The notes: a model not told the origin generated them from the letters alone. Positions 8,170 to 16,922 are shown, counted from the stretch's first letter. The stretch: 64,000 nt of DNA from Mycolicibacterium cosmeticum (GCF_000613185.1 NZ_CCBB010000002.1:682001-746000), one strand, 5' to 3'. Numbers and translations: made by a program.

Positions 8170-9107
8170 CGATCGCGCTGTTGTTCCCCGGCCAGGGCGC
8201 ACAACGCCCCGGCATGTTGCACACCTTGCCCGACACCGCGCCGGTTACCGCGGTGCTCACCGAAGCGCGGACCATCTGCACCGAGATCGGCGGGCCGGCC
8301 GCTCTCGACACCGCGGTTGCCCTACGGGACACCACCGCCACCCAACTCGGCCTGCTGGTCGCCGGCGTCGCCTGTGCGCGGGCCTTGCACGACGATCACG
8401 GAGTCGCAGCGCAATTCGTGGCCGGGCATTCGGCGGGGGCGTTTGCGGCGGCTGTCACCGCCGGCGTGCTGACACTGCGGGAAGCGATGACCGCGGTGCG
8501 GCTGCGCGGAGAAGCGATGCAACAGGCATGTCGCGGCGCCCGGTGGGGTATGGCGGCCGTCACCGGACTGTCGGCCCGGTCAGCCCGACAGCTCTGCGCA
8601 GAGCTGACCACGACCGACGACCCGGTGTGGGTCGCCAACATCAACTCGGCAACCCAGACTGTGCTGGCCGGGACCGCCGGCGCCCTCGCCGCGGCGCGGG
8701 CTGCTGCCGAAGCTCACGGCGCGCGTGCATTCGACCCGCTCGAGGTCGCCGTCGCCTCCCATGGGCCCGTGCAGAACTCGACCGCCGTGCTGTTGCGCGC
8801 CCACTTGGCGGGGCTACCGCGGCGCCCGCCGTCGGCACGGTATATCACCAACACGGGTGGACGCAGCGTCGACACCGCCGACGCCGTCCTCGACGACCTG
8901 GCGTCCTCGGTCGCACATCCCGTCCGCTGGTATGACGGTGCCCGGTTGCTTGTCGAGCTCGGGGTGTCGTGCACGATCGAAACATCCCCCGGCCACACCC
9001 TGACCCGGTTGATGCACACCATCGATCCCGCGGTGAAAGCGCTGGCGGTGGACGACGACGGGATGGCAACGGTGGCGGCCAGATACCGGCGGTACGGCTC
9101 GGCGTGA
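8166..9107 (+). CDS. mdcH: malonyl-CoA:ACP transacylase of malonate decarboxylase
   Basis: A 313-residue FabD-fold acyltransferase. It loads malonyl from malonyl-CoA onto the MdcC carrier and so starts the catalytic cycle. It shows the FPGQGAQRPGM N-terminal motif, the GHSAG nucleophile elbow near residue 88 and the ASHGP histidine motif near 196. It is the last gene of the mdc run, coupled to mdcG by a 4-base overlap. No malonate transporter or LysR-type mdcR gene follows. A short hairpin and then rbsD on the opposite strand come next. Confidence 0.94.
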   Translation: MTIALLFPGQGAQRPGMLHTLPDTAPVTAVLTEARTICTEIGGPAALDTAVALRDTTATQLGLLVAGVACARALHDDHGVAAQFVAGHSAGAFAAAVTAGVLTLREAMTAVRLRGEAMQQACRGARWGMAAVTGLSARSARQLCAELTTTDDPVWVANINSATQTVLAGTAGALAAARAAAEAHGARAFDPLEVAVASHGPVQNSTAVLLRAHLAGLPRRPPSARYITNTGGRSVDTADAVLDDLASSVAHPVRWYDGARLLVELGVSCTIETSPGHTLTRLMHTIDPAVKALAVDDDGMATVAARYRRYGSA

Positions 9108-9112
9108 CGAAA

Positions 9113-9129
9113 CCCGGGCCGGCACCGGG
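9113..9129. terminator. short hairpin between convergent mdcH and rbsD
   Basis: CCCGG (9113-9117) and CCGGG (9125-9129) pair around a 7-base loop, in the 29 bases between the two convergent stops. There is no T-run, so it is at best a weak bidirectional terminator. Confidence 0.3.
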
Positions 9130-9136
9130 ATGACGG

Positions 9137-9529
9137 TCACCCGAAGGCCACACCCGCCCGGCACAACACGTTGGCGTAGAAGGTGTCCTCGCCGGTGCGC
9201 ACCGCGAACGCCACCTCGCGCACCTGTGCCTTGAACAGCTCGTGCTCGATCGGTTCGGGTGCCAGACCCAGGCCCTGCAGGTGCCGGTGCACCTGCGGAC
9301 TGACGGTGAGCACGTCCCTCGACACCCAGCTGTGTTCGACCACCACGTCGGCCAGCACGACCGTCGTCACGTCGGTGAACGACGCCTGCCCGTACCGGTA
9401 ACCCAGATCGATACACGGGGTGGTCGGCGGCAGCGGCAACCCCGCATCGCAGACGACGAAGGTGTCGGTGTGGCGGAGGCCGGCGAGGCGCCGGGCGAGC
9501 TCGGCGTGAATGATGCCGGTGCGCTTCAT
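9137..9529 (-). CDS. rbsD: D-ribose pyranase
   Basis: A 130-residue protein of RbsD/FucU fold that interconverts beta-pyranose and beta-furanose forms of ribose, supplying the furanose used by ribokinase. Family features are seen: MKRTGIIHAELARRLAGLRHTD at the start, the DAGLPLPP loop, the EHELFKAQ stretch and a C-terminal RTGEDTFYANVLCRAGVAF carrying the conserved tyrosine-asparagine pair. The ATG at 9529 overlaps the rbsK stop as ATGA. Last gene of the ribose operon. Confidence 0.94.
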   Translation of the reverse strand: MKRTGIIHAELARRLAGLRHTDTFVVCDAGLPLPPTTPCIDLGYRYGQASFTDVTTVVLADVVVEHSWVSRDVLTVSPQVHRHLQGLGLAPEPIEHELFKAQVREVAFAVRTGEDTFYANVLCRAGVAFG

Positions 9530-10449
9530 GATCGGTACTCCTGGCTGACACGGCTCAGTGTCGATAGGTCTGCATAGGATTCTTGGGCGCCGAGTTCCCG
9601 GACGGCCAGCGCACCGGCGACGATGCCCCACCGGCAGGCTTCGGCCAGCGGCTCACCGAGGCTCAGCCGCGCGACGGTGACGCCCACGAACGCGTCGCCG
9701 GCACCGGTGGTGTCGACGACGGTCGACGGCAATGCCGGCAGGATCGTCGTGCGGCCGTCGTCGTCGGTGACGATCGCTCCCGCCGCCCCGCGCGTCGTCA
9801 CGACCGCCGCGACGCCCCGCCGGCGAAGCCGCGCATGGGCCGCGGCGATTCCGTCGTCGTCGACGGTGACCGCGGTGCCCGCGACGGCGGCCAGCTCGTG
9901 CTCGTTGACGACGAGCACATCGCAGCGGGCCAGCAGCCGGTCCGGTAGCGCCGCCGCCGGTGCCGCGTTGAGGACGAACCTGCCGGTGGTCCGCTCGGCG
10001 ACGGCAGTCACGATGTCCAGAGGAATCTCCAACTGGCACACCACGATGGCCGCCGTGTCGATGACGTCCGGCAGCGCACCGACCGTCCAGCGGCCGTTGG
10101 CTCCGGGCACCACGATGATCGTGTTGTCCCCCTCGGCGACGGTGATCCACGCGGTGCCGGTGGGCGTCGACGGCGACACCGCGACATGCGCGGTGTCCAC
10201 GCCGTGTTCGCTCAGGCGCTTCTTCGCGTCGGCGCCGTCACCGTCGTCGCCGATGGTCGCGACCATCGTCACCGATGCGCCGGCCAGCGCCGCGGCCACC
10301 GCCTGATTGGCCCCCTTGCCACCGACCGCCGAGGAGATCGAGGTGCCGGCCACGGTCTCCCCGGGTGCGGGGAAGCGGGTCGCGGTGACGACATGGTCGA
10401 CGTTGACCGAGCCCACCACGACGATCGGCGCCGCCTCAGGCATCGGCAT
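9526..10449 (-). CDS. rbsK: ribokinase
   Basis: A 307-residue PfkB-family kinase that phosphorylates D-ribose at O5 with ATP. The GGKGANQAVAAALAG sugar-binding motif is near residue 42, and the anion-hole and catalytic-base motif DTTGAGDAF near 252. The start is uncertain: ATG 10449 and ATG 10443 are both possible and overlap the end of the ATPase gene by a few codons; neither has a strong ribosome site, suggesting coupling. With rbsD and an ABC importer the context favours ribose, though related pentoses are not excluded. Confidence 0.93.
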   Translation of the reverse strand: MPMPEAAPIVVVGSVNVDHVVTATRFPAPGETVAGTSISSAVGGKGANQAVAAALAGASVTMVATIGDDGDGADAKKRLSEHGVDTAHVAVSPSTPTGTAWITVAEGDNTIIVVPGANGRWTVGALPDVIDTAAIVVCQLEIPLDIVTAVAERTTGRFVLNAAPAAALPDRLLARCDVLVVNEHELAAVAGTAVTVDDDGIAAAHARLRRRGVAAVVTTRGAAGAIVTDDDGRTTILPALPSTVVDTTGAGDAFVGVTVARLSLGEPLAEACRWGIVAGALAVRELGAQESYADLSTLSRVSQEYRS

Positions 10450-11221
10450 CGCCGGCGATGGCACCGGTGATGAGCCCGACCAGTTCCCCACCGGTGGTCT
10501 CGGCCATGGTGCGGTGCGCCGCGGTGCGGCCCCGCCGCAGGATCCACGCCGAATCCGCCACGCGCATCACCTGATCCATGTCGTGACTGACCAGCAGCAC
10601 GGTGACACCGTTCGAGCGCAGCCGCGCGATCAGCTTCTCGACCGCCGCGGTCTCGCGCACCCCGAGGGCCGCGGTCGGCTCGTCCATGATGACCAGCGTG
10701 GTACCCCAGTTGGCGGCCCGGGCGATGGCCACGCTCTGCCGTTGTCCGCCCGACATGTGCCGCACCGTGGCCCGCACGTCGGGAACGTTGACATCGAGAT
10801 CGGCCAGGATGGTCGCGCTCTTGGCGATCATCTGCTTCTTGTCCAGTACTCGCAGCGGCACGACGCCGCGGGTGAGTTCCCGGTTCAGGAACAGGTTCTG
10901 CCACACCTGGAGATCCTCGATCAGCCCCAGATCTTGGAACACCGTCTCGATGCCCAGATGGCGCGCGTCATCGGGTGACCCGAGCGTGATGGGCTCGCCA
11001 CGGAAGCGGATCTCGCCCTCGTCCGGGGTGTGCACCCCGGTCAGGCACCGCACCAGGGTCGACTTGCCGGCGCCGTTGTCACCCAGCAGGGCCGTGACGG
11101 TGCCCTGCGTGATGGTCAGGTCGATGCCCTGCAGGGCCCGGACCGCATCGAATGATTTTGTCAGTCCACGGATCTCGACCAACGCCGGTCCGTCGCCACG
11201 CCGTTCGGTGACGTCACTCAT
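10436..11221 (-). CDS. sugar ABC transporter ATP-binding protein (single-domain, RbsA-like)
   Basis: A 261-residue ATPase that powers sugar import from the membrane's inner face. Walker A is GDNGAGKST (about 48-56), the signature is MSGGQRQ and Walker B is LVIMDEP. E. coli RbsA has two fused ATPase domains of about 500 residues in total; this protein has one, as in the fructose/FrcA type, so it should work as a homodimer. It starts at ATG 11221, 11 bases after the permease stop. Confidence 0.92.
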   Translation of the reverse strand: MSDVTERRGDGPALVEIRGLTKSFDAVRALQGIDLTITQGTVTALLGDNGAGKSTLVRCLTGVHTPDEGEIRFRGEPITLGSPDDARHLGIETVFQDLGLIEDLQVWQNLFLNRELTRGVVPLRVLDKKQMIAKSATILADLDVNVPDVRATVRHMSGGQRQSVAIARAANWGTTLVIMDEPTAALGVRETAAVEKLIARLRSNGVTVLLVSHDMDQVMRVADSAWILRRGRTAAHRTMAETTGGELVGLITGAIAGDADA

Positions 11222-11232
11222 GACGGAGGTCC

Positions 11233-12201
11233 TCATTTCTGGAATCTGGAGATGAACGCCGCACCGAGGACGACGGCGCCGACGGCGACCGGCTGGTAGT
11301 TCTGCGAGATACCGATGAGCGTGAACCCGTTGATGAGGCTCGTGAGCAGGATCGCCCCGACGGCCGAACCGAGCACCGACGCGCGACCGCCGAACAGGCT
11401 GGAGCCGCCCAGGACCACCGCGGCGATGGACGACAGCAGCAGATCGGTCTGCAGGCTGGGGTCCGCCCCGCCGGTGCGGGCCACCAGCAGCACCCCGGCC
11501 ACACCGCAGGCCAGCCCGGACAGCACGTAGGCCAACATCCTGGTGCGCGTGACGTGAATGCCCGTGCCGCGGGCGGCCTCTCGGTTGCCACCCGTGGCCA
11601 GCAGATGGGTGCCGGTCTTGGTTTGGAACAACAGGAACGCCGTGAGGATGGCCACCATGATGGCCACCAGCCAGAACCACCGCAGCGGGCCGATGCCGTC
11701 GAGCGCGAGGCCCTGCAGCACCGGTGACGACACGGCCACGGTGTTACCCCCGGTCAGCAGCAGCGTCGCACCGCTGACCACCGACAGCGTGCCCAGGGTG
11801 ACGATGAAATCGGTCATGTTGAGCCGCGCCACAAGGACCCCGTTGAGGAAGCCCACCACCACTCCGGCGACGAGTGCCAGGAGTATCGACAGCCCGAGGT
11901 TGACACCGTGGGTGCTGGCGAACCCGAGGATCGCGGCGGTCCACGGCAGGTTCGAGCCCACCGACAGATCGATACCGGCGACGGCGATGACCATCTGCTG
12001 GCCCATGGCCAGCACCATCAGGATCGAGGCCGAGACCAGCAGATCGGTGAGATTGGCGACGGTCAAGAAATTCGGTGTGGCAATGAAGAATACGACGAAG
12101 ACCACGGCCAGGCCGATGGGCGCGGCATAGCGTGCCGCGCCCCCGACCGTGAGTTTGCGCGGCCGCACCGCCTGCGGCGGCGCCAGGGTGTCAGCGGTCA
12201 T
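11233..12201 (-). CDS. sugar ABC transporter permease (RbsC-like)
   Basis: About 322 residues with eight to ten hydrophobic segments. It is a BPD_transp_2 family permease that forms the channel for ribose-type sugars in the cytoplasmic membrane. Typical blocks are GIDLSVGS near residue 82 and the GGxxxxGGRxxVxG-like stretch (VLGGSSLFGGRASVLGSAVGA) near 255. ATG 12201 shares a base with the stop of the binding-protein gene (TGATG); a GTG one codon upstream is an alternative. The three transport genes are tightly linked and the product must act with the ATPase downstream and lipoprotein upstream. Confidence 0.92.
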   Translation of the reverse strand: MTADTLAPPQAVRPRKLTVGGAARYAAPIGLAVVFVVFFIATPNFLTVANLTDLLVSASILMVLAMGQQMVIAVAGIDLSVGSNLPWTAAILGFASTHGVNLGLSILLALVAGVVVGFLNGVLVARLNMTDFIVTLGTLSVVSGATLLLTGGNTVAVSSPVLQGLALDGIGPLRWFWLVAIMVAILTAFLLFQTKTGTHLLATGGNREAARGTGIHVTRTRMLAYVLSGLACGVAGVLLVARTGGADPSLQTDLLLSSIAAVVLGGSSLFGGRASVLGSAVGAILLTSLINGFTLIGISQNYQPVAVGAVVLGAAFISRFQK

Positions 12202-13235
12202 CACTTCCCGCCGGTGATCGGATTGTCGAAGGGCTGGAACGGCTGCGGGAAAGCGGCCATCGCCTTGTCGACGTTGGACTTGTCGATCAGTTGGATCGGC
12301 GCAACGACGCGTTCGGGCACCGGCTTCTTGGCGATCAGGTTGACGCAGGCTTGTACCGCCAATTGCCCTTCCGCGTAGGGGTATTGGCTGATGGTGCCGG
12401 ACAGCGTGCCGTCCTTGACCGCTTGCAGCGCCGCGGTGATGCCGTCGACGGAGATGATGGAGATCTGCCCGGACTTGCCTGCGTTCTTGACCGCCTGGGC
12501 GGCGCCCAACCCCATCGTGTCGTTCGCGGCGAAGATGCCCGTGATGCTCGGGTGCGCGCGCAACAGGTCCTGGGTGACGGTGAGCGCGAGATTCTGGTCG
12601 TAGTCGGCCGGTTGGGTGGCGACGATCTGCAACTTGCCCTGCGTGGCCTCGGTGAAGCCCTTCAGCCGGTTGATGCCGTTCTGCTCTCCCGCAATCCCTT
12701 GCAGCACCGCGACGTCACCGTGTCCGCCCATATCGGCCATCAACGCCTCCCCGGCCTGCTTGCCTGCCGAGAGATTGTCCGAACCGATGAACGAGGCGTA
12801 CGACACCCCGGCCGCCTTGGATGCTTCCGCATCGATCTGGGTGTCCAGGTTGAGGATCGGGATGCCCTTCTTGGCGACCGGCACCAGCGGGGTGATGACG
12901 TTGGTGGCGTTGACCGGGACGACCCCGAAGCAGTTGAAGTCCTGGGCGGCCATCGTCGAGATCTTGGTGTTCTCACCCGCCGAGTCCGTCTCGGAGCTGC
13001 CCGCCTGCACGGTGACCTCGACGCCCTGCTTCTTACCCTCGGCGATGGCACCGTCGCGCAGCGCCGCCCAGTACGGGTTGGTGAAGTCCCGCGTGACGAT
13101 CGCGATACGCGCGCCACTGCTCGAATTGCTTTCGCTCGGTGTGCGATTGCAACCGACAGTGCTGATCGCCAGGGCGCCGCACAGCACGGCGGCCAGGGTG
13201 GCGCGACGCTGCGCCACACCGAAGGGATTGATCAT
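12201..13235 (-). CDS. ribose-type sugar-binding lipoprotein of ABC transporter
   Basis: A 344-residue periplasmic-binding-protein fold (peripla_BP_4) protein that captures the sugar outside the membrane. The start at 13235 has an AAGGAAG site; frames further upstream are unlikely. An N-terminal hydrophobic segment (about 9-27) ends in a TVGC lipobox-like cysteine. Typical fold motifs follow: DFTNPYW, a GSDNLSAGKQAGE region and FAANDTMGLGAAQAV. It sits 70 bases after the lacI stop, with a strong hairpin in between, and precedes the permease with a one-base overlap. Confidence 0.93.
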   Translation of the reverse strand: MINPFGVAQRRATLAAVLCGALAISTVGCNRTPSESNSSSGARIAIVTRDFTNPYWAALRDGAIAEGKKQGVEVTVQAGSSETDSAGENTKISTMAAQDFNCFGVVPVNATNVITPLVPVAKKGIPILNLDTQIDAEASKAAGVSYASFIGSDNLSAGKQAGEALMADMGGHGDVAVLQGIAGEQNGINRLKGFTEATQGKLQIVATQPADYDQNLALTVTQDLLRAHPSITGIFAANDTMGLGAAQAVKNAGKSGQISIISVDGITAALQAVKDGTLSGTISQYPYAEGQLAVQACVNLIAKKPVPERVVAPIQLIDKSNVDKAMAAFPQPFQPFDNPITGGK

Positions 13236-13253
13236 CTTGCTTCCTTTCAACGT

Positions 13254-13276
13254 CGGGTCTCCCCGGTGGAGACCCG
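13254..13276. terminator. perfect hairpin between lacI and the sugar-binding protein gene
   Basis: CGGGTCTCC (13254-13262) and GGAGACCCG (13268-13276) form a perfect 9-bp stem with a 5-base loop. It lies in the 70-base gap, upstream of the binding-protein ribosome site. No T-run follows on the minus strand, so partial termination, mRNA protection or processing is more likely than full termination. This would allow different levels of regulator and transporter. Confidence 0.5.
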
Positions 13277-13305
13277 CTGCCGGGTGGGGATTGTGTGCAG
13301 ACGGG

Positions 13306-14352
13306 TCAGGCGGCTCGGCCGGTGGCGGCGGGACCACAGGAGCCGCGGTGCACCAGCTGGCACGCCGGCTGCGAGCCGAGCGCCGACTCCCCCGCCAACA
13401 GCGCCAGCATCGCGTCGACGGCGGCGGACGCCAGCGCGACGATGGGTTGCGCGATGGCGGTCAACGGAGGATCGAAGAGGTCGAACCAGGGGGCGTCGTC
13501 GAATCCGACGAGTGACACGTCCCGGGGAACCTGCAATCCCGCCGACCGCAACCCCTTGAGAGCGCCGACGGCCATCAGCCCGTCGGCGGCGAAGATCGCG
13601 GTCGGCGGCTGCCGCCGGGCCAGCAGTTGAGCGGTCGCCGTCGCACCGCTGTCCTGCCGAAAGTCGCCTTCGGCCACGGTGATCGACCGGCGCGGCACTC
13701 CCCTGCGCACCAGGGCGTCCACCAGGAGATCACGTCGTTCCTGGCCCACCTGCGTTTGCAGCGGAGGGGCGATGATCCCGATCCGCCGATGACCGAGACC
13801 GGTGAGCAGTTCGGCGACCTCGTCGAGCGCTTCGCGCGCATCGCTGCGCACGATCGGTGACTGGGCCAGGTGTTTGGTCGCCGCGTCGCGGGAGGTCAAT
13901 GCCACCGGCCGGTCCAGCAGCACGATCCGGGCGCGCGTGGCGCCGGCCTGGCGGAGGCCGGGGGTCATGGCGGCGGTGGGCACGACGATCACGCCGTCGA
14001 CCCGCCGTCCGGCGAGCAGGGCGGCCAGGTAGTCGTCCTGCCGGTCCGGGTCCTCGTCGCTGTTGCACAGCACCAGCGAGTACCGGTGGCGCGCCGCGGC
14101 ACGCTGGATCTCACCGGCCAGATCGGCGAAGAACGGATTGGCGACATCGCTGACGATCAGCCCGATGCTGCGCGTGGAGTCGGTGCGCAACGCCTGCGCC
14201 CCGACATGCGGGCGGTAGCCCATCTCCTCGGCGATGCGGGTGACTCGTTCCCGGGTGGCGGCGGAGATACGGGTGCTGCCCGACAGCGCCAGCGACACGG
14301 TGGCCGCCGTGACGCCGGCCCGTGCGGCGACGTCCTGCATCCTGACCGCCAT
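13306..14352 (-). CDS. LacI-family transcriptional regulator of the ribose operon
   Basis: A 348-residue regulator. The N-terminal helix-turn-helix (MQDVAARAGVTAATVSLALSG) is followed by the hinge (ISAATRERVTRIAEEMGYRP) and a periplasmic-binding-protein-like effector domain (IGLIVSDVANPFFADLAGEIQ onward). ATG 14352 is preferred because of AGGTGAGG just upstream; GTG 14358 is possible. It is the promoter-proximal gene of the ribose transport operon, so it probably represses itself and the operon until a ribose-related ligand binds. The palindrome at 14366-14381 is the obvious operator. Confidence 0.92.
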   Translation of the reverse strand: MAVRMQDVAARAGVTAATVSLALSGSTRISAATRERVTRIAEEMGYRPHVGAQALRTDSTRSIGLIVSDVANPFFADLAGEIQRAAARHRYSLVLCNSDEDPDRQDDYLAALLAGRRVDGVIVVPTAAMTPGLRQAGATRARIVLLDRPVALTSRDAATKHLAQSPIVRSDAREALDEVAELLTGLGHRRIGIIAPPLQTQVGQERRDLLVDALVRRGVPRRSITVAEGDFRQDSGATATAQLLARRQPPTAIFAADGLMAVGALKGLRSAGLQVPRDVSLVGFDDAPWFDLFDPPLTAIAQPIVALASAAVDAMLALLAGESALGSQPACQLVHRGSCGPAATGRAA

Positions 14353-14365
14353 GTGCACCTCACCT

Positions 14366-14381
14366 GTTTAATCGATTAAGC
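14366..14381. promoter_or_regulatory. LacI-type operator palindrome
   Basis: The centre is TTAATCGATTAA (14368-14379), a perfect 12-base palindrome with the central CG step typical of LacI-family operators, and G/C pairing again at the outer ends. It stands out in GC-rich DNA, 14 bases before the regulator's start codon. Binding here would block transcription of lacI and the ribose operon. Confidence 0.65.
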
Positions 14382-14458
14382 ACAGAGAGAGTGACACAGG
14401 TCTCACCTCGAGTCAATACGTCCAAGGCCGACGGTGCCCGTACCGGCATACTGGCCGG

Positions 14459-15273
14459 GTGTCGGTGAAACCTGGAATGTCAGCCGGACTGTTGCCCGCC
14501 GACGGGGCGCGGTGGTCGCCGGTCACCACCGGGGAGTCCGGGGCCTCGGTGTTCCGCGACCCCGATGGGTCGCGCTACGCGAAGGTGGTTCCGCTCGAGC
14601 AAACCGCCGAGCTGGCCGACGAGCGCGACCGCATCGCCTGGCTCGGTGACGCCGGCATTCCCGTTGGCGCCGTGTTGGATTGGCACAGCACCGATGACGG
14701 CGCCTGCCTGGTGACTCGCGCGGTGGCGGGTGTAGCGGCCGACCAGCTCGACGCCGGCTCGCTCGGTGCGGTCTGGCCGGCGATCACGGATCTGGTGCGC
14801 CGGCTGCACGACACAGCACCACCAGCTGCCCCTTCGACCGAGGGTTGGCCGTGACGATGCCGCTCGCCCGGGCGACGGTGGCGCAGCACCGGGTACAGAC
14901 CGAGTTCCTCCCCGAGGATCTCCAGCACGTTCCGCCGGAAACGATCCTCGCCCGCCTGGAAGACGATCTGCCCCAACGTGTTCGACAAGAGGGCCGGGAG
15001 CGCGTCGTCTGCCACGGGGACCTGTGCCTGCCGAACATCCTCGTCGACCCCGAGACCGAGCGGGTCGCGGGTCTGATCGATCTGGGGCGCCTGGGGTGCG
15101 CGGATCCGTACGCGGATATCGCGCTGCTGCTCACCAACGCTCGCGAGACGTGGCCCGATGAGCGCACCGCCCGCCGAGCGGACCGGGAGTTCGCCGCCGG
15201 ATACGGCATCGACCTGGACCCCGAACGGCTGCGCTTCTATCTCCATCTGGATCCGTTGACCTGGCCGGGCTGA
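14459..15273 (+). pseudogene. aminoglycoside 3''-phosphotransferase-like gene, frameshifted
   Basis: Two frames together make one APH(3'')-type streptomycin kinase of about 271 residues. The first (14459-14854, GTG start) holds the ATP-binding N lobe (TTGESGASVFRD, GDAGIP, GACLVTRAVAGV). The second (up to 15273) holds the catalytic lobe (VCHGDLCLPN with catalytic Asp, LIDLGRLG with metal-binding Asp, ending YLHLDPLTW). They join near 14818-14832, where one base, probably a C in the CACCACCAGC run, appears missing. Restoring it gives an uninterrupted protein. No slippery sequence is obvious, so either a real inactivating mutation or a sequencing error. APH(3'') kinases phosphorylate streptomycin and are known chromosomally in the M. 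fortuitum group. Confidence 0.85.
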
Positions 15274-15298
15274 ACAATTGCCATGGGGTACAAGGTGA

Positions 15299-16237
15299 TT
15301 AATCGGCCGGTCGGGTGGGCGTGCGCGCGGCGAACGCGTCGGCACTGTCCAGGGTGAAGTCACCGTGGTCGCTGCCGAGACCTTGGGCCACCAGCGCGGC
15401 GACGGCGCTGCCCAGCCGCGCGGCCGCCAGCGGCGGCCGGCCCACACCGATGCCGTACAGGAATCCCGCCGAGAACGCGTCCCCACAGCCGGTGGTGTCG
15501 ACGACGGCCACGTCGTGCGCGGGGATGCGCCGGCTGCCGTGTGCGTCGATCAGCAGCGCACCGTCGGCGCCGTCGGTGGCGGCGATCATGCCGACACCGG
15601 CGTCCACGAGGATGCGACAGCCCTCGGCCAGGTCGGCGGCGCCGGTGAAGCCGATGACCTGCTCGGCATTGGGCAGCAGGTAGTCGCAGTGCGGCAGGGC
15701 CGCGGCGATTGCGTCGAGGCTGCCCAACTCCCCCGGCGCGATCAGGTCGATGGAGGTGGTGGCGCCGTTGCCCTTGGCGTGCGCCAGGATTCGCGCGGCC
15801 GTGTCGGCGCCGATCAACTCCGGCCCGCCCAGGTGCAGGTGGTCGGCGCCGGCCACCGCGTCCCAGTCGACATCGTCGAGGGTGTAGCCGGGATTTGCCC
15901 CGAGCAGGTGCAGGCTCGGTCGCTCGCCGTTACGCCGGATCGGCAGCACCGACATCGAGGTGGGCAGATCGGGCTTGCGGACGACGAGGGTGGTGTCGAT
16001 GCCGGCCCGCCCGAGCAGCGTCAGCAGCAGGTCGCCGGTGGCGTCGGTACCGATGGCCCCCGCGGTGCGCACGGTGGCGCCCAGCTTGGCCAGGGTGAGC
16101 GCGGTGCCGGCGGCGGTGCCGGCCGCCGCGACGCGGATGTCCTCGACGAGTGCGGTCTGCTGTCCGTCGGGGATGGCGTCGACGGGACGCACCAGCACGT
16201 CGAGGATGTGGGCGCCCATCGTGATGACCTTCATCAT
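15299..16237 (-). CDS. PfkB-family sugar kinase
   Basis: About 312 residues. Typical ribokinase-fold blocks are seen: AGTAAGTALTLAKLGA near the N terminus and the catalytic motif VVDTTGCGDAFSAGF near 245, where the usual GAGD is GCGD. Two adjacent ATGs (16237, 16234) follow GAAGGAG; the second has better spacing. Both overlap the stop of the upstream aldolase gene, so the pair is coupled. Substrate unknown: pairing with a class II aldolase suggests it makes the sugar phosphate that the aldolase cleaves, or phosphorylates an upstream intermediate. Confidence 0.88.
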   Translation of the reverse strand: MMKVITMGAHILDVLVRPVDAIPDGQQTALVEDIRVAAAGTAAGTALTLAKLGATVRTAGAIGTDATGDLLLTLLGRAGIDTTLVVRKPDLPTSMSVLPIRRNGERPSLHLLGANPGYTLDDVDWDAVAGADHLHLGGPELIGADTAARILAHAKGNGATTSIDLIAPGELGSLDAIAAALPHCDYLLPNAEQVIGFTGAADLAEGCRILVDAGVGMIAATDGADGALLIDAHGSRRIPAHDVAVVDTTGCGDAFSAGFLYGIGVGRPPLAAARLGSAVAALVAQGLGSDHGDFTLDSADAFAARTPTRPAD

Positions 16238-16905
16238 GGCTCCTTCGACAGCGACTGGGGCCGGCCGTAACGCAGTCGCAGGGCGGTGTCGATGACGGCG
16301 GATTGCTGGTCGGCGGACAGGATCCGCGGTGTGCCGAGCGCACGCGCGTCGAGATAGACCGCGCAGGCCCACTCCAGCAGCAACGTGTATTCGACGGCCA
16401 GGTCGAGGGTCGGGCCGTGGGTGACCGCACCGTGGTTGGCCATCAGTGCGGCGCTTCGTCCGGCGAGGGCCGTCGAGACAGCATCGGCGAGCTCGCGGGT
16501 GCCGAACGGATGGAACGGCGCGACCTTGGTGGCGCCGCCGAGCGTCAGCTGCTGGTAGTGCAGCACCGGCAGTTCGTCGAGCACGCAGGCCACCGCGGTG
16601 CACTTCGGAGCATGGGTGTGCACCACCGCGCCGGTCTGCGGGTGGTGACGGTAAATGTCAAGGTGCAGTTGGAGTTCCGAGGTGGGCGCGAAATCTCCGC
16701 CGACCAGAGCGCCGTCGACGTCGACGACGACGATCTGCTCGAGGCCGATGTCGGCCAGCCGCGCGCCCGAGGCGGTGATCGCAATGTGGTCACCGGTTCG
16801 CACGCTGACATTGCCGGCGCTGCCGAGCACCAGACCGGATGCGGCCAGCTGATGGCACGCCGCCGCAATGTCCGCGCGTTCGGCTTCGAGGTGCGCGGTG
16901 GTCAC
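16234..16905 (-). CDS. class II aldolase/adducin-family protein
   Basis: A 223-residue protein of the L-fuculose-1-phosphate aldolase / L-ribulose-5-phosphate 4-epimerase family. These are zinc enzymes acting on phosphorylated sugars. Seen motifs: GNVSVR near 31, SE with catalytic acid E77, HTH zinc ligands H96 and H98, and NHG with H158. The GTG start at 16905 faces a TetR gene across a 57-base region carrying a clear palindrome. A PfkB kinase gene overlaps its end. The true substrate (fuculose-, ribulose-, rhamnulose- or tetrose-phosphate) cannot be fixed from sequence. Confidence 0.9.
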   Translation of the reverse strand: MTTAHLEAERADIAAACHQLAASGLVLGSAGNVSVRTGDHIAITASGARLADIGLEQIVVVDVDGALVGGDFAPTSELQLHLDIYRHHPQTGAVVHTHAPKCTAVACVLDELPVLHYQQLTLGGATKVAPFHPFGTRELADAVSTALAGRSAALMANHGAVTHGPTLDLAVEYTLLLEWACAVYLDARALGTPRILSADQQSAVIDTALRLRYGRPQSLSKEP

Positions 16906-16922
16906 ATCCGCAGCGTAGTACT

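Noticed and set aside
12291..13559. 422-codon plus-strand frame opposite the ribose-binding lipoprotein
   Set aside because: Same reason: antisense shadow of genes with defined motifs.
15365..16270. 301-codon plus-strand frame opposite the PfkB kinase
   Set aside because: The minus-strand kinase has catalytic motifs and overlaps properly with the aldolase gene.
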